Source: Halomonas shengliensis
Lineage (GTDB): Bacteria > Pseudomonadota > Gammaproteobacteria > Pseudomonadales > Halomonadaceae
Assembly (NCBI RefSeq): GCF_900104135.1
Contig: NZ_FNIV01000003.1
Coordinates: 186,001-250,000, forward strand
DNA length: 64,000 nt
Reading direction: 5' to 3'
The notes beneath the pieces are model-generated. The model saw only the letters and a list, made by a program, of their open reading frames with translations. It was not told the origin of the DNA and did no database searches. Positions 37,692 through 47,131 of this stretch are shown here, piece by piece. Numbering within the stretch: the first letter of the stretch is position 1; every line of letters begins with the position of its first letter. A program made the position numbers and the translations under genes.

Positions 37692-38978
37692 ATGCGCGTA
37701 CTGATCCACGGCAGCGAGCTCTCGGCGACGGCGGCGGCCGCCGCCCTCTCCTGGGTCGGCCACAGCGTCACCTGGCTGCCGCATCCCGACCAGCCCTGGG
37801 AGACCCTGCGCCAGGCGGAGTGGCTGGTGCGCGAACCGGGACTCCTCGAGCGGCTCGAGAGTGCCCTGGCCGCCGGCGACCTGCGCCTGGCGGCTGACAC
37901 CCGGGACGCCGTGTCAACCCCCCAGGAGGTGGTCTGGCTGTCGCTCTCCCCGCAGCAGCGTGACGGGCTCGAGGCCTTGTTCGCGGCGCTGGTCAACGCC
38001 GAGGGGCTGCGCCTGCTGGTCAACCACTCCACCTTCCCGGTGGGCGAGACCGAGCGGCTCGAGGCGCGCCTGGGGGGCCATGCCCGGGCCGTGGCCCTGG
38101 CGGACCTGATCGAGGAGGGGCGCGCCTGGGAGACCTTCACGCGGCCCAGCCGCTGGCTGCTGGGCTGCGACGACACCGAGGCCGAGGCCCGGGTGCGCGA
38201 GCTGCTGCGCGCCTTCAATCGCCGCCAGGAGGTGATCCAGCGCATGCCGCGGCGTGCCGCCGAGCTCACCAAGCTGGCCATCAACGGCATGCTCGCCACC
38301 CGCATCAGCTACATGAACGAGGTCGCCGGCCTGGCCGACAGCCTGGGGGTCGACGTGGAGCACGTGCGCCTGGGCATGGGCTCGGACCCGCGCATAGGCT
38401 ACGAGTACCTCTACCCCGGCTGTGGCTTCGGCGGCCCCAACTTCTCCCGGGACCTGATGCGCCTGGCCGACGTGCAGTCCGCCAGCGGACGCCGCTCGGC
38501 GCTGCTGGAACAGGTGCTCGACATCAACGAGCACAAGAAGGAGACCCTGTTCCGCAAGCTGTGGCACCACCTCCATGGCCGCCTGGAGGGGCGCTGCGTG
38601 GCGATCTGGGGGGCGGCCTTCAAGCCCGGCACGGCGCGGATCGACCAGGCGCCGGTGCTGCCGCTGCTGCGGGCGCTGTGGGCGCAGGGGGTGCGGGTGC
38701 GCCTGCATGACCCCGCGGCGCTGCCGGCGCTGCGCCAGGAGGTGGGCGAGCATCCGCTGCTCGAGACCTTCGATGGCGACCCCCTGGAGGCGTGTCGGGG
38801 CGCCGACGCCCTGATGCTGGTCACCGAATGGAAGACCTACTGGAACCCCGACTGGGCGCGCCTGGCCGAGGCGCTCTCCGAGCGCCTGGTACTGGACGGG
38901 CGCAACATCTACGACCCGGCCTGGGTCTCCGCCCAGGGGCTCACCTATCGCGGTATCGGGCGTCGCGCCGACCCCTGA
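37692..38978 (+). CDS. UDP-glucose-dehydrogenase-like protein lacking the catalytic Cys
   Basis: This 428-residue protein has the whole-length layout of the UDP-glucose/GDP-mannose dehydrogenase family: a central segment [20 protein letters not shown] with the conserved Lys194 and Asn198, a [12 protein letters not shown] segment, and C-terminal [14 protein letters not shown] and LDGRNIYDP. The family GGxCFPKD nucleophile Cys is Asn250 here, the Pro and Lys after it are Ser and Arg, and the N-terminal GxGYVG motif reads GSELSA. A normal two-step UDP-glucose oxidation is therefore unlikely. Cys244 sits nearby but off-register. The ATG at 37692 is preferred over a GTG at 37686. It may be a pseudoenzyme or a partner of GalU. 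Confidence 0.8.
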   Translation: MRVLIHGSELSATAAAAALSWVGHSVTWLPHPDQPWETLRQAEWLVREPGLLERLESALAAGDLRLAADTRDAVSTPQEVVWLSLSPQQRDGLEALFAALVNAEGLRLLVNHSTFPVGETERLEARLGGHARAVALADLIEEGRAWETFTRPSRWLLGCDDTEAEARVRELLRAFNRRQEVIQRMPRRAAELTKLAINGMLATRISYMNEVAGLADSLGVDVEHVRLGMGSDPRIGYEYLYPGCGFGGPNFSRDLMRLADVQSASGRRSALLEQVLDINEHKKETLFRKLWHHLHGRLEGRCVAIWGAAFKPGTARIDQAPVLPLLRALWAQGVRVRLHDPAALPALRQEVGEHPLLETFDGDPLEACRGADALMLVTEWKTYWNPDWARLAEALSERLVLDGRNIYDPAWVSAQGLTYRGIGRRADP

Positions 38979-38985
38979 ACGCCAA

Positions 38986-39567
38986 CTAGGCCGGCAGGGC
39001 GGGGCCGGCCAGGTTGGCGGCGGCGAAGCGCCAGTTGGCCAGGGCCCGGAAGGCCGCCAGCCCCGCCGCGGCCTCCTCGGCCTCGGGTGCCACGTAGTGG
39101 ACCAGCAGCGGGATCACTCCCGGCGCCAGGGGCAGCTCGCCCTCGGCGGTGGCGAGCACCGCCAGTTCCCGCCCCTCGCCCCGGGCCACCAGCCAACCCC
39201 AACCCCCCACACCGCGCAGCGGCGCGCTGGCGTCGTCGAGGGCGCGATACAGCCCCTCAGGGTCACCGAAGGCGGCCACGATGGCGGCCTCCAGCGCCTC
39301 GCTCGGCGCACCCTGGCGAGGCGCGAGGCTGTGCCAGTGGAAGGTCAGGGCCCAGGCGCGGGCGGCCTCGCGGGCCAGCTCGCCCTCGGCACCACGGGCG
39401 ATGGCCTCGGGGGAGGCGTCGGCCCAGGGGGTACCGGCCGCCAGGGCGGCGAGACGCGCGACGCACCGGCGCTGCAGGCGGCCATGGCGGCGGCGCACCG
39501 TCTCGCGCGAGAGGTACGGCTCGAGGGCCTTGATATCGTAGGGCAGGGCGGGCAGTTCGAGGGACAT
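38986..39567 (-). CDS. Superoxide-dismutase-like protein with all four metal ligands replaced
   Basis: This 193-residue protein aligns end to end, by eye, with iron superoxide dismutases (SLELPALPYDIKALEPYLSRETV, then TFHWHSLAP, then WGWLVARG, then ALANWRFAAANLAG). The four family metal ligands (His26, His73, Asp156 and His160 in SodB numbering) correspond to Arg27, Leu74, Tyr158 and Glu162 here, and the active-site Tyr34 corresponds to Cys35. Metal binding of the usual kind is therefore not expected. The length matches SodB exactly. The ribosome-binding site CAGGAAG supports the start. It converges on the UGD-like gene with 7 bp between stops. It may be structural or regulatory. Confidence 0.75.
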   Translation of the reverse strand: MSLELPALPYDIKALEPYLSRETVRRRHGRLQRRCVARLAALAAGTPWADASPEAIARGAEGELAREAARAWALTFHWHSLAPRQGAPSEALEAAIVAAFGDPEGLYRALDDASAPLRGVGGWGWLVARGEGRELAVLATAEGELPLAPGVIPLLVHYVAPEAEEAAAGLAAFRALANWRFAAANLAGPALPA

Positions 39568-39758
39568 CTGGCTTCCTGATCGAGGGGCGGCGATGGACGG
39601 CGAGGGCTGCGTTGGCATCTCGCCCGTGCGCCGGGGCCGAGAAACCCCTTACACTGACGGCCGCATCGGGATGCAGGTCGCCAGGCGCCGCGGCATGATA
39701 GCAGGCGACCGCCATCCCGGCATCCGTTCCCCGCCCAGGCCCTACAAGGAGTCGCCCC

Positions 39759-40589
39759 ATGGCAGAGCGCCAGGATCCGCGCCGCTACGCCGGACCGATC
39801 GTCCCGGACCCGGAGGCCAGCCTGACGGCACAGCGCCACCGCTATCCCGAGCCGCCGACGGTGTGGCCGCTGTGGCTGCTGGTGCTGCTGCTCACCGCCG
39901 GGCTGGGGGCGGCCGGCTGGTTCGGCTGGCAGGAGCGACAACGCCTGTCGGCGGAGGTGGCGCGCCTCGGCGGCGAGCTCTCCAATGTCCATGCCCGCTT
40001 CGACACGGCGCTGGGCGAGGGCGACGCCCTCCAGGAACTCGAGCAGCGCGTCGCGGCACTGGGCGAGGAGAACGCGACCCAGGAGCGGCGCTTCGCGGTG
40101 CTCGAGGAGGACCTCGCCGCCGGTCTCGATGAGCTGGGAGCCGGCATCGAGCGACTGGAGGGCCGCCTCAGCCGCATGGGGGAGGCCGCCGCCACCCGCG
40201 AGGCCATGCTCGCCGCCTTCCAGGACTCCCTCGACGCCCTGGAGCGTGCCGGCGAGGAGGGGCGCGCCGCGCTCGAGGAGCGCATGGCGCGCCTGGATGC
40301 CGCCAACGGCGGGGACGCCGCGGCTCTGGAGGGGCTGCGCGAGTCGCTGGCAGCCCTCGAGTCACGCCTGGCGGCCACCCGCGAGGCGGGCGAGGAGGCC
40401 CGCGATGCCCTCGAGCGGCGCCTTGCCGCCCTGGACGAGGCGGTTGAAGGCGTCGACGAGGCGCGGGAAGATAGCCGCCAGGATCGGGATGCCCTGCGCT
40501 CGCGCCTGGCCGCCCTCGAGGCCGAGGCCGGCGAGCTGCGCCGTAGCCAGCTCGCGCTGAGCGCCCGCCTCGAGGCCCTGCGGCCGTGA
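39759..40589 (+). CDS. Membrane-anchored coiled-coil protein, unknown function
   Basis: This 276-residue protein has a Pro-rich, charged N-terminus (cytoplasmic), one membrane segment (about residues 35-57, WPLWLLVLLLTAGLGAAGWFGW), and then about 215 residues of heptad-patterned Ala/Glu/Arg/Leu sequence predicted to be a long coiled coil. It carries no enzymatic motif. The 3' end overlaps the open frame before tamA, so it is probably co-transcribed with tamA-tamB. The layout (N-in anchor, periplasmic coiled coil) suggests a scaffold or spacer in the envelope; this is inference. No name is recognised. Confidence 0.75.
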   Translation: MAERQDPRRYAGPIVPDPEASLTAQRHRYPEPPTVWPLWLLVLLLTAGLGAAGWFGWQERQRLSAEVARLGGELSNVHARFDTALGEGDALQELEQRVAALGEENATQERRFAVLEEDLAAGLDELGAGIERLEGRLSRMGEAAATREAMLAAFQDSLDALERAGEEGRAALEERMARLDAANGGDAAALEGLRESLAALESRLAATREAGEEARDALERRLAALDEAVEGVDEAREDSRQDRDALRSRLAALEAEAGELRRSQLALSARLEALRP

Positions 40590-40651
40590 GGTGGCGCCGG
40601 GAGCATCCCCGCGAGTCGCAGACAGAAGGGCGTGGGGAGATGGAGAATCGC

Positions 40652-42502
40652 GTGACGGGACGCCTGGCTGCCGCGACTCTGGTGGTGGGGCTGCTGGTGA
40701 GCCCGGGGGCACTCGCCCTCGAGGCGCGCATCGAGGGTCTCGAGGGGGACGTGGCGGACAACGTGCGCCACTACCTGGAGGGGCTGGATGCCGCCCAGTA
40801 CAGCCGCGCTCGGCTGGAGGGGGAGGCGAGGCGCCGCGCCGCCGAGGCGATGCGCGCCTACGGCTACTACGAGCCCACCCTCGAGGTGCGCCTGGCGGAG
40901 GGTGAGCCTCCCGAGCAGGTCACCCTGGCCATCACCCCGGGCCCGCGGGTGCGCATCGAGACGCTGGAGTTCCGCCTCGAGGGCGCGGCCGACGAGGATC
41001 CCCCCTTCCGGGAGGCGATCGACGCCTTCCCCCTGGCGACCGGCGACCCCCTGGTCCATGCCCCCTACGACAGCCTGCGTGCTCGGCTGGCCAACCTGGC
41101 CCTGGAGCGCGGCTACTTCGACTGGCGCTACGCCACGCGCCGCCTGGAGGTGCGTCCCCATGAGGAGAGCGCGCGCCTCTACCTGACCCTGGACAGCGGC
41201 CCCCGCTACCGCTTCGGCGACGTCCTGCTGATCGGCAGCCATATCGAGCACGAACGCCTGCGGCGGATGCTGCCCTTCGCCCCCGGGGAGCCCTACCTGG
41301 CCGGCGAGCTGGCCCGCTACAACCAGCGTCTGGGGCAGACCGAGTGGTTCCGTTCGGTGACCGTGCGTCCCCGGCTGCAGAGCCCCACCCTGACCCTGGA
41401 CGAGGGGGAGCCTGGCTGGATCGCGTCGGTGGCCACCGAGGGCGAGGCGAGCTATGTGGCCGGACCGCGCCTCTCGGGGGCGGCGCTGGCGGCCACCACC
41501 GCGGTCACCGCCACCCCGGACTCGGCGCCAACGGTGCCCATCGACGTCAACCTGGCGCCCGCCGACCGCCACCAGTTCGAGGTGGGCGTGGGCTACGCCA
41601 CCGACGTCGGCCCGCGCCTGCGCTTCAGCTGGGACCAGCCGTGGATCAACCGCTACGGCCACGGCCTCGACCACGACCTCTACGTCTCGGCCCCGGAGCA
41701 GCGCTTCGGCGGCGTCTACTCCATGCCGCTGGATAACCCGCTGCGCGACAGCTACGAGTTCCAGTACGGCCTCACCAACAAGGACAACGACGACACCCGC
41801 TCGCTGGAGGCGACCCTGGAGGGCGCACGCCGCTGGGAGTTCGACAACGGCTGGGTCCAGCACCTCTATGTGCGCACCACCTACGAGGACTTCACCCAGG
41901 CCGGCGACAGCGAGCAGGTGCTGCTGCTCTACCCGGGGATCCGCTGGTCGCGGACCCGGACCCGCAACCCCACCTTCCCCTCCTGGGGCGATCGTCAGCG
42001 CCTGAGCCTGGAGGTCTCCGACGGCCTGTGGGGCTCCGATGCCGACTTCATGCGTGTCACCGGCGAGTCCCGCTGGATACGCAAGATGGGCGACGACAAT
42101 CGCCTGCTGGCCGGCGTCGGCCTGGGGGCCATCGAGACCGATGACTTCTCGATGATCCCGCCGTCGCTGCGCTTCTTTGCCGGCGGCGACAACAGCGTGC
42201 GCGGCTACGGCTACGAGAGCCTCTCGCCGCGCGACGCCGAGGGCCAGCTCACCGGCGGGCAGCAGTTGCTCACCACCAGCCTGGAGTGGCAGCGCCGGGT
42301 GACCGGCGACTGGTGGGGCGCGGCCTTCGTGGATACCGGCGACGCCTTCGCAAGCTGGGGCCCCGACGACCTCAACACCGGTGCCGGCCTCGGCGTGCGC
42401 TGGATCTCGCCGGTCGGCCCGATCCGCCTGGACATCGCTCACCCGTTCGACGACGAGGACAATTCGTGGCGCCTACACTTCGCCATCGGTCCAGAGTTCT
42501 GA
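40652..42502 (+). CDS. tamA: TamA: BamA/TamA-family outer membrane protein
   Basis: This protein (616 residues from the GTG at 40652) has a signal peptide (to about ALALEA), three POTRA-type domains in the first half (RRRAAEAMRAYGYYEPTLEV and the related GYFDWRYATRRLEVR) and a 16-strand beta-barrel in the second half, with the FFAGGDNSVRGYGYESLSP motif and a C-terminal Phe (FAIGPEF) for BAM recognition. TamA works with TamB in lipid or protein transport to the outer membrane. The GTG is preferred because GGAGA lies five bases upstream; an ATG at 40640 lacks spacing from its Shine-Dalgarno sequence. Confidence 0.92.
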   Translation: MTGRLAAATLVVGLLVSPGALALEARIEGLEGDVADNVRHYLEGLDAAQYSRARLEGEARRRAAEAMRAYGYYEPTLEVRLAEGEPPEQVTLAITPGPRVRIETLEFRLEGAADEDPPFREAIDAFPLATGDPLVHAPYDSLRARLANLALERGYFDWRYATRRLEVRPHEESARLYLTLDSGPRYRFGDVLLIGSHIEHERLRRMLPFAPGEPYLAGELARYNQRLGQTEWFRSVTVRPRLQSPTLTLDEGEPGWIASVATEGEASYVAGPRLSGAALAATTAVTATPDSAPTVPIDVNLAPADRHQFEVGVGYATDVGPRLRFSWDQPWINRYGHGLDHDLYVSAPEQRFGGVYSMPLDNPLRDSYEFQYGLTNKDNDDTRSLEATLEGARRWEFDNGWVQHLYVRTTYEDFTQAGDSEQVLLLYPGIRWSRTRTRNPTFPSWGDRQRLSLEVSDGLWGSDADFMRVTGESRWIRKMGDDNRLLAGVGLGAIETDDFSMIPPSLRFFAGGDNSVRGYGYESLSPRDAEGQLTGGQQLLTTSLEWQRRVTGDWWGAAFVDTGDAFASWGPDDLNTGAGLGVRWISPVGPIRLDIAHPFDDEDNSWRLHFAIGPEF

Positions 42503-45500
42503 CCGCGCTCTGGGCGCTGATCCGCCTGCTGATCCTGCTTCCCCTGTGGCTCCTCGGCCTGGTCGTCCTCGTCCTGGGCCTGGCGCTCTCGCCCTGGGGC
42601 ACCGGGCTGCTCCTCGACCAGGGCGAGCGCCTGGGCTTCCTGGAGGTCGAGTCCCACGCGGGGGCGCCGCTGGATCGCCTGGTGCTGGAGGGGCTCTCCC
42701 TCGAGGCCGGCCCGGCCAGCGTGGCGCTGCGCCGCCTGGAGCTGGCCTGGTCGGAGGAGTGCCTGCTCGACGGCCGCCTCTGCCTCGAGACCCTGGCGGT
42801 GGAGGGGGCACGCATCCGCCTCGCCGAGGGCGAGGCGAGCGATGAGCAAGCCCCCGAGGGCGCCGCCCCCCCCGGGCCCATCGCCTTGCCGTTCCCCATC
42901 GAGCTGCGTCGCCTGCTGCTCGAGGACGTGGAGGTGCGCCTGGCCGACGGCACCCGGCTACGCTGGGACCACTTCAGCAGCGGCGCCACCGCCGAGGGCG
43001 ACACCCTGCGCCTGCTGCCGACGCGGCTGGTCGGCACGCGCCTGACCCTGCCGCTCTCGCCGGGCACCCGCCTGGCCCTCGCCGAGGGCGAGGCCGAGGG
43101 GCCGCGCCTCTCGGCGCCGGCCATCGACGCTGCCATCGCCGTGCGCTCGCCGCTGCCGGAACCGGTCGCCGCCGAGGCCGAGGGGCTCGCCGCGCGGGAC
43201 CTGGCCAGCGAGCCGCGCCGCGAACTCCCGGAGATCACCCTGCCGCTGCGCCTCGAGGTGCCCGAGCTGCTGGTGGAGGAGAGTGCCGTGGAGGGGGCCG
43301 TGGAGTACGGGGTCGAGCGCCTGGCGCTGTCGCTCTACGGGGAGGGCCACCGGGTGGAGGTCCGTCCGCTGGAGGTGGCGACACGCGACGCCGAGGCGAG
43401 CCTCGAGGCCGAGGTGGCGCTCGCCGGCGACTACCCCCTGACACTGCGCCTTGAGAGCGCCCTGTGGCTGCCCGAGCGGCTCCCCGAACTGGCGGGACAG
43501 CGCATCACCCTGGCCCTGGACGGCAGCCTCGCCGCGCTGGTGGCGCGCCTCGACCTTTCGGGGCCGATCGACCTGGCCCTGGACGCCCGCCTCGACGCCC
43601 TGGCCCCCACGCTGCCGATGACCGTGAGCCTGGCCAGCGACCTGGTACAGTGGCCGCTGCCCGGTCACCAGACCCGCCTCGACGAGAGCGGCGAGGAGGT
43701 CGCCGTCGAGCCCTGGGTGGTGGAGGACATCGCTCTGCGCCTGGAGGGCAGCCTGGTGGACTACCGCCTGGCCGCCGCGCTTTCCGCCGAGGGGCCTGAG
43801 CTGCCCTTCACCCGCCTGGCCCTCACCGGCAGCGGCGATCTCACCCATTTCGCCTGGAACCCACTGTCGCTGGCGGTGGCCGACGCCTCGCTGACCAGCC
43901 GCGGCCGCGTCGCCTGGGAGGACGGCCTGGCGGTGGAGGCCGAGGCGCGCCTCGACGACGTCGATCCCGGCCGCTTCGTGGAGGGCCTGCCGGGGCGCCT
44001 GGAGGGTGACCTCGCCGCCGCCTTCCGCCAGGGGGAGGCGGGCTGGACACTCACGGTGCCGCGCCTGGCCATCGACGGCGAGCTGCAGCAGCGCCCGCTC
44101 AGCCTGCGCGCCGAGCTCGCGGGTGACAGCGAGATGCGCTGGGATATCCGCACCCTAGACTTCCGCCAGGGCGAGAACCGTCTAGCGCTCTCGGGCGAGG
44201 TCAGCGAACCGCGCCTCGCCCTGGACGGCGAGGTCGACATGCCCGCCCTGGCCAGCCTCCACGAGGCGCTGTCGGGACGGATCAGCGGCACCCTGGCCGC
44301 CGCCGGCAGCCTCGAGGCCCCCGAGCTGGACGTCGCCCTGACCGGCGAGGCACTCGCCTTCGCCGAGAATCGCCTCGAGCGGCTCGACCTGGCGGCCCGG
44401 GTCAGCGGCCTGGAGGATCCGGCGCTGGACGTCACCCTCGACGCCGAGGCCCTCGCCGCCGGCGGCCAGCGGCTGGAACGCCTCGCCCTGGTGCTCGGCG
44501 GTCGCCTCTCCGACCATACCCTGACCCTGGACGCCACGGCCCCGGCCAGCATGCCGCTCTCGCGGGCGGCACTCGCCGTGGAGGGGGGGCTCGACCCGAC
44601 CCGCACCACCTACGCTGGCCAGGTCTCGCGCCTGGAGGTCGACGCCGAGCAGGGCGAGCTGCGCCTGCCCTCGCCGGCGGTGTTCACCGCCGACCTGGCC
44701 GAGGGCGGCGCCCGGGTGGAGCCCTTCTGCCTGGCACGCCGCCAGGGCGGCAGCCTCTGCGTGGTGGAGACCCTCACCGCCTCGGCCGATGGTGGCGAGG
44801 CGCGCCTGGCGCTGCGCGAGCTGCCCATGGCGCTGCTCGACCCCTTCCTGCCCGAGCCCTGGTCGGCGACCGGCATGACCGAGCTCGACCTCGACGCCGG
44901 CTGGGGCGCCGGCGGCACCTGGCGCGCCGAGGCACGCCTGCAGAGCCGACTCGACCTCGCCGGCGAGGACGCCTACGGCCAGCCCTGGTCGCTGCCGCGA
45001 ACCCGCCTCGAGGGCCGGCTCACCGCCGACGACCAGGCCGCCGAGCTGGACCTGTCGCTGGGGCTCGCCGAGGCCGGCGACCTGGCGCTCCAGGCGCGCC
45101 TCGACGACCCCGCGGGCGAGGGGCGCCTGGCGGGCGCCCTGACCCTCGACGGCCTGAGCCTCGCCCCCTACCGCACCCTGGCGCCCGGCATCGAGACCCT
45201 GGCCGGCGAGCTTGCCGGCCAGGTCGACCTGGCCGGCACCCTGACGACGCCCGAGCTGCGCGGCGAGCTCGCCCTGACCGGCCTGCGTGCCAGCGGCGCC
45301 GACGTGCCGCTGGCGGTGCGCGACGGCGAGGTGCGCCTTGACCTGGCCGGCGACGCCGCGACCCTCGACGGCTTCATCGCCGCCGAGCAGGGGCGCCTCG
45401 AGATCGACGGCAGCGCCGCCTGGCCCTCTCCCCAGGCGTGGCGCGCCGACATCGACCTGGTGGGCACCGAGCAGCCGCTGCTCGCGGTGTTGCCGGCGTT

Positions 45501-46488
45501 CGGACGGCTGCGTATCGCCCCCGACCTGCAGATCCGTGCCCGACCGACCCTGCTGCAGGTGCGCGGCGACGTACGCATCCCCTGGGCGCGCCTGGAGGTC
45601 GGCGAGTTGCCCCCCTCGGCGGTGGCACCGAGCCCCGACGAGGTGATCATCACCGCCCGCGACGAGGCGCGGGCCCGGCGCGAGGCCGAACGCGCCGCCG
45701 ACGAGGCGGCGGCGGGGGAGGACACCGCCGCGGCCATGGCCGAGGCGGGCATGGCGCTCGACGTCCAGGTCGAGCTGTCGCTCGGCCCGGACATGCAGCT
45801 CGCCGCCTATGGGCTAGAGTCGGGCCTCTCCGGCACCCTGGAGGTGCGCCAGCAGGATGGGCCGGTGCAGCTGTTCGGCGACGTCAGCCTGGTGGACGGG
45901 CGCTTCCGCGCCTACGGCCAGGACCTGCTGATCCGCGAGGGGCAGCTGCTGTTCAGCGGGCCGCCAGGCCAGCCGCTGCTCAACTTCGAGGCGGTACGCA
46001 ACCCCGACGCCACCCAGGATGGCGTGATCGCCGGCCTGCGCGTCACCGGTAGCGCCAGCGAGCCGCAGCTGCGGGTGTTCTCGGAGCCGGCCATGGACGA
46101 GGCCAGCGCGCTCTCCTACCTGCTGCGCGGCCGCGCGCCCAACGACAGCGACACCGACGGCGCCCTCACCTCGGCGCTGGTGGGCATGGCGGTCGGCCAG
46201 GCCGGCGGCGCGGTGGGCGGCATCGGCGAGGCCTTCGGGGTCTCCGACCTCACCCTGGACACCGCCGGCAGCGGTGAGGACAGCCAGGTCACCCTGAGCG
46301 GCCAGCTCACCGACGACCTCGAGGTGCGCTACGGGGTAGGGGTGTTCTCGCCCATCGCCGAGCTCACCCTGCGCTACAACATCTGGCGCAGCCTCTACCT
46401 GGAGGCGGTGTCGGGAACCGCCCAGGCGGTGGACCTGGTCTACCGTTTCACGCGGTCCGGCAACCCGCGCATCATCGACGACGACTGA
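42466..46488 (+). CDS. tamB: TamB: translocation and assembly module inner membrane component
   Basis: This 1340-residue protein has an N-terminal membrane anchor ([30 protein letters not shown]), a long repetitive beta-rich (beta-taco) middle with Leu/Glu/Ala-rich alternating sequence, and the C-terminal DUF490 domain ([35 protein letters not shown], then [30 protein letters not shown]). A GTG start overlaps tamA by 37 bp, giving strong coupling. TamB is proposed to carry phospholipids between membranes. It is followed by msrA after 10 bp. Confidence 0.93.
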   Translation: MAPTLRHRSRVLTALWALIRLLILLPLWLLGLVVLVLGLALSPWGTGLLLDQGERLGFLEVESHAGAPLDRLVLEGLSLEAGPASVALRRLELAWSEECLLDGRLCLETLAVEGARIRLAEGEASDEQAPEGAAPPGPIALPFPIELRRLLLEDVEVRLADGTRLRWDHFSSGATAEGDTLRLLPTRLVGTRLTLPLSPGTRLALAEGEAEGPRLSAPAIDAAIAVRSPLPEPVAAEAEGLAARDLASEPRRELPEITLPLRLEVPELLVEESAVEGAVEYGVERLALSLYGEGHRVEVRPLEVATRDAEASLEAEVALAGDYPLTLRLESALWLPERLPELAGQRITLALDGSLAALVARLDLSGPIDLALDARLDALAPTLPMTVSLASDLVQWPLPGHQTRLDESGEEVAVEPWVVEDIALRLEGSLVDYRLAAALSAEGPELPFTRLALTGSGDLTHFAWNPLSLAVADASLTSRGRVAWEDGLAVEAEARLDDVDPGRFVEGLPGRLEGDLAAAFRQGEAGWTLTVPRLAIDGELQQRPLSLRAELAGDSEMRWDIRTLDFRQGENRLALSGEVSEPRLALDGEVDMPALASLHEALSGRISGTLAAAGSLEAPELDVALTGEALAFAENRLERLDLAARVSGLEDPALDVTLDAEALAAGGQRLERLALVLGGRLSDHTLTLDATAPASMPLSRAALAVEGGLDPTRTTYAGQVSRLEVDAEQGELRLPSPAVFTADLAEGGARVEPFCLARRQGGSLCVVETLTASADGGEARLALRELPMALLDPFLPEPWSATGMTELDLDAGWGAGGTWRAEARLQSRLDLAGEDAYGQPWSLPRTRLEGRLTADDQAAELDLSLGLAEAGDLALQARLDDPAGEGRLAGALTLDGLSLAPYRTLAPGIETLAGELAGQVDLAGTLTTPELRGELALTGLRASGADVPLAVRDGEVRLDLAGDAATLDGFIAAEQGRLEIDGSAAWPSPQAWRADIDLVGTEQPLLAVLPAFGRLRIAPDLQIRARPTLLQVRGDVRIPWARLEVGELPPSAVAPSPDEVIITARDEARARREAERAADEAAAGEDTAAAMAEAGMALDVQVELSLGPDMQLAAYGLESGLSGTLEVRQQDGPVQLFGDVSLVDGRFRAYGQDLLIREGQLLFSGPPGQPLLNFEAVRNPDATQDGVIAGLRVTGSASEPQLRVFSEPAMDEASALSYLLRGRAPNDSDTDGALTSALVGMAVGQAGGAVGGIGEAFGVSDLTLDTAGSGEDSQVTLSGQLTDDLEVRYGVGVFSPIAELTLRYNIWRSLYLEAVSGTAQAVDLVYRFTRSGNPRIIDDD

Positions 46489-46498
46489 GGAGCCTGCC

Positions 46499-47113
46499 AT
46501 GTCCCTGGATCCTGCCCGCGCCCTGCCCGGGCGCGACACCCCGCTCGCCATCAGTGGCGTCCATGCGGTCAACGGCCGCGCCATGACCCCGCCCTTCCCG
46601 GAGGGGATGGAGGAGGTCGTGCTGGGCCTGGGCTGCTTCTGGGGGGCCGAGCGGCTCTTCTGGCAGCTGCCGGGCGTTTACGTCACCGCCGTGGGCTACG
46701 CCGGCGGGGTGACCCCCAACCCCACCTACGAGGAGTGCTGCACCGGGCTCACCGGCCACGCCGAAGTGGTGCGGGTGGTCTTCGACCCTGCCGAGGTGGA
46801 CCTCGAACGCCTGCTCCGGGTGTTCTGGGAGGCCCACGACCCGACCCAGGGGGACCGCCAGGGCAACGACATCGGCCCCCAGTACCGCTCGATCATCCTG
46901 ACCCGCAACGCCGCCCAGCAGGTGGTGGCCGAGCGCACCCGGGACGCCTACCAGCAGGCGCTCTCCCGCGCCGGGGGCGGGCAGATCACCACCGAGATCG
47001 AACCGCTCAGCGCCTTCTACTACGCGGAGGAGTACCACCAGCAGTACCTGCACAAGAACCCCGGCGGCTACTGCGGCCTGCGCGGCACCGGGGTCAGCTG
47101 CCCGCTCGGCTGA
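46499..47113 (+). CDS. msrA: Peptide-methionine (S)-S-oxide reductase MsrA
   Basis: This 204-residue protein has the active-site motif GLGCFWGAE (Cys at the catalytic position), the GYAGG motif in [18 protein letters not shown], and the C-terminal [12 protein letters not shown] with two further Cys used for recycling. It reduces methionine sulfoxide in proteins. It follows tamB directly on the same strand. The N-terminal extension before the MsrA core is about 40 residues, longer than minimal MsrA proteins but within the range of E. coli-type enzymes. Confidence 0.95.
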   Translation: MSLDPARALPGRDTPLAISGVHAVNGRAMTPPFPEGMEEVVLGLGCFWGAERLFWQLPGVYVTAVGYAGGVTPNPTYEECCTGLTGHAEVVRVVFDPAEVDLERLLRVFWEAHDPTQGDRQGNDIGPQYRSIILTRNAAQQVVAERTRDAYQQALSRAGGGQITTEIEPLSAFYYAEEYHQQYLHKNPGGYCGLRGTGVSCPLG

Positions 47114-47131
47114 GCGGCGAGGGGGGCGCGA

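Noticed and set aside
39842..42442. 866-codon open frame antisense to the coiled-coil gene and tamA
   Set aside because: It arises from GC codon bias and runs across two well-supported sense genes; its sequence is Ser/Arg- and Gln/Val-rich with no domains.
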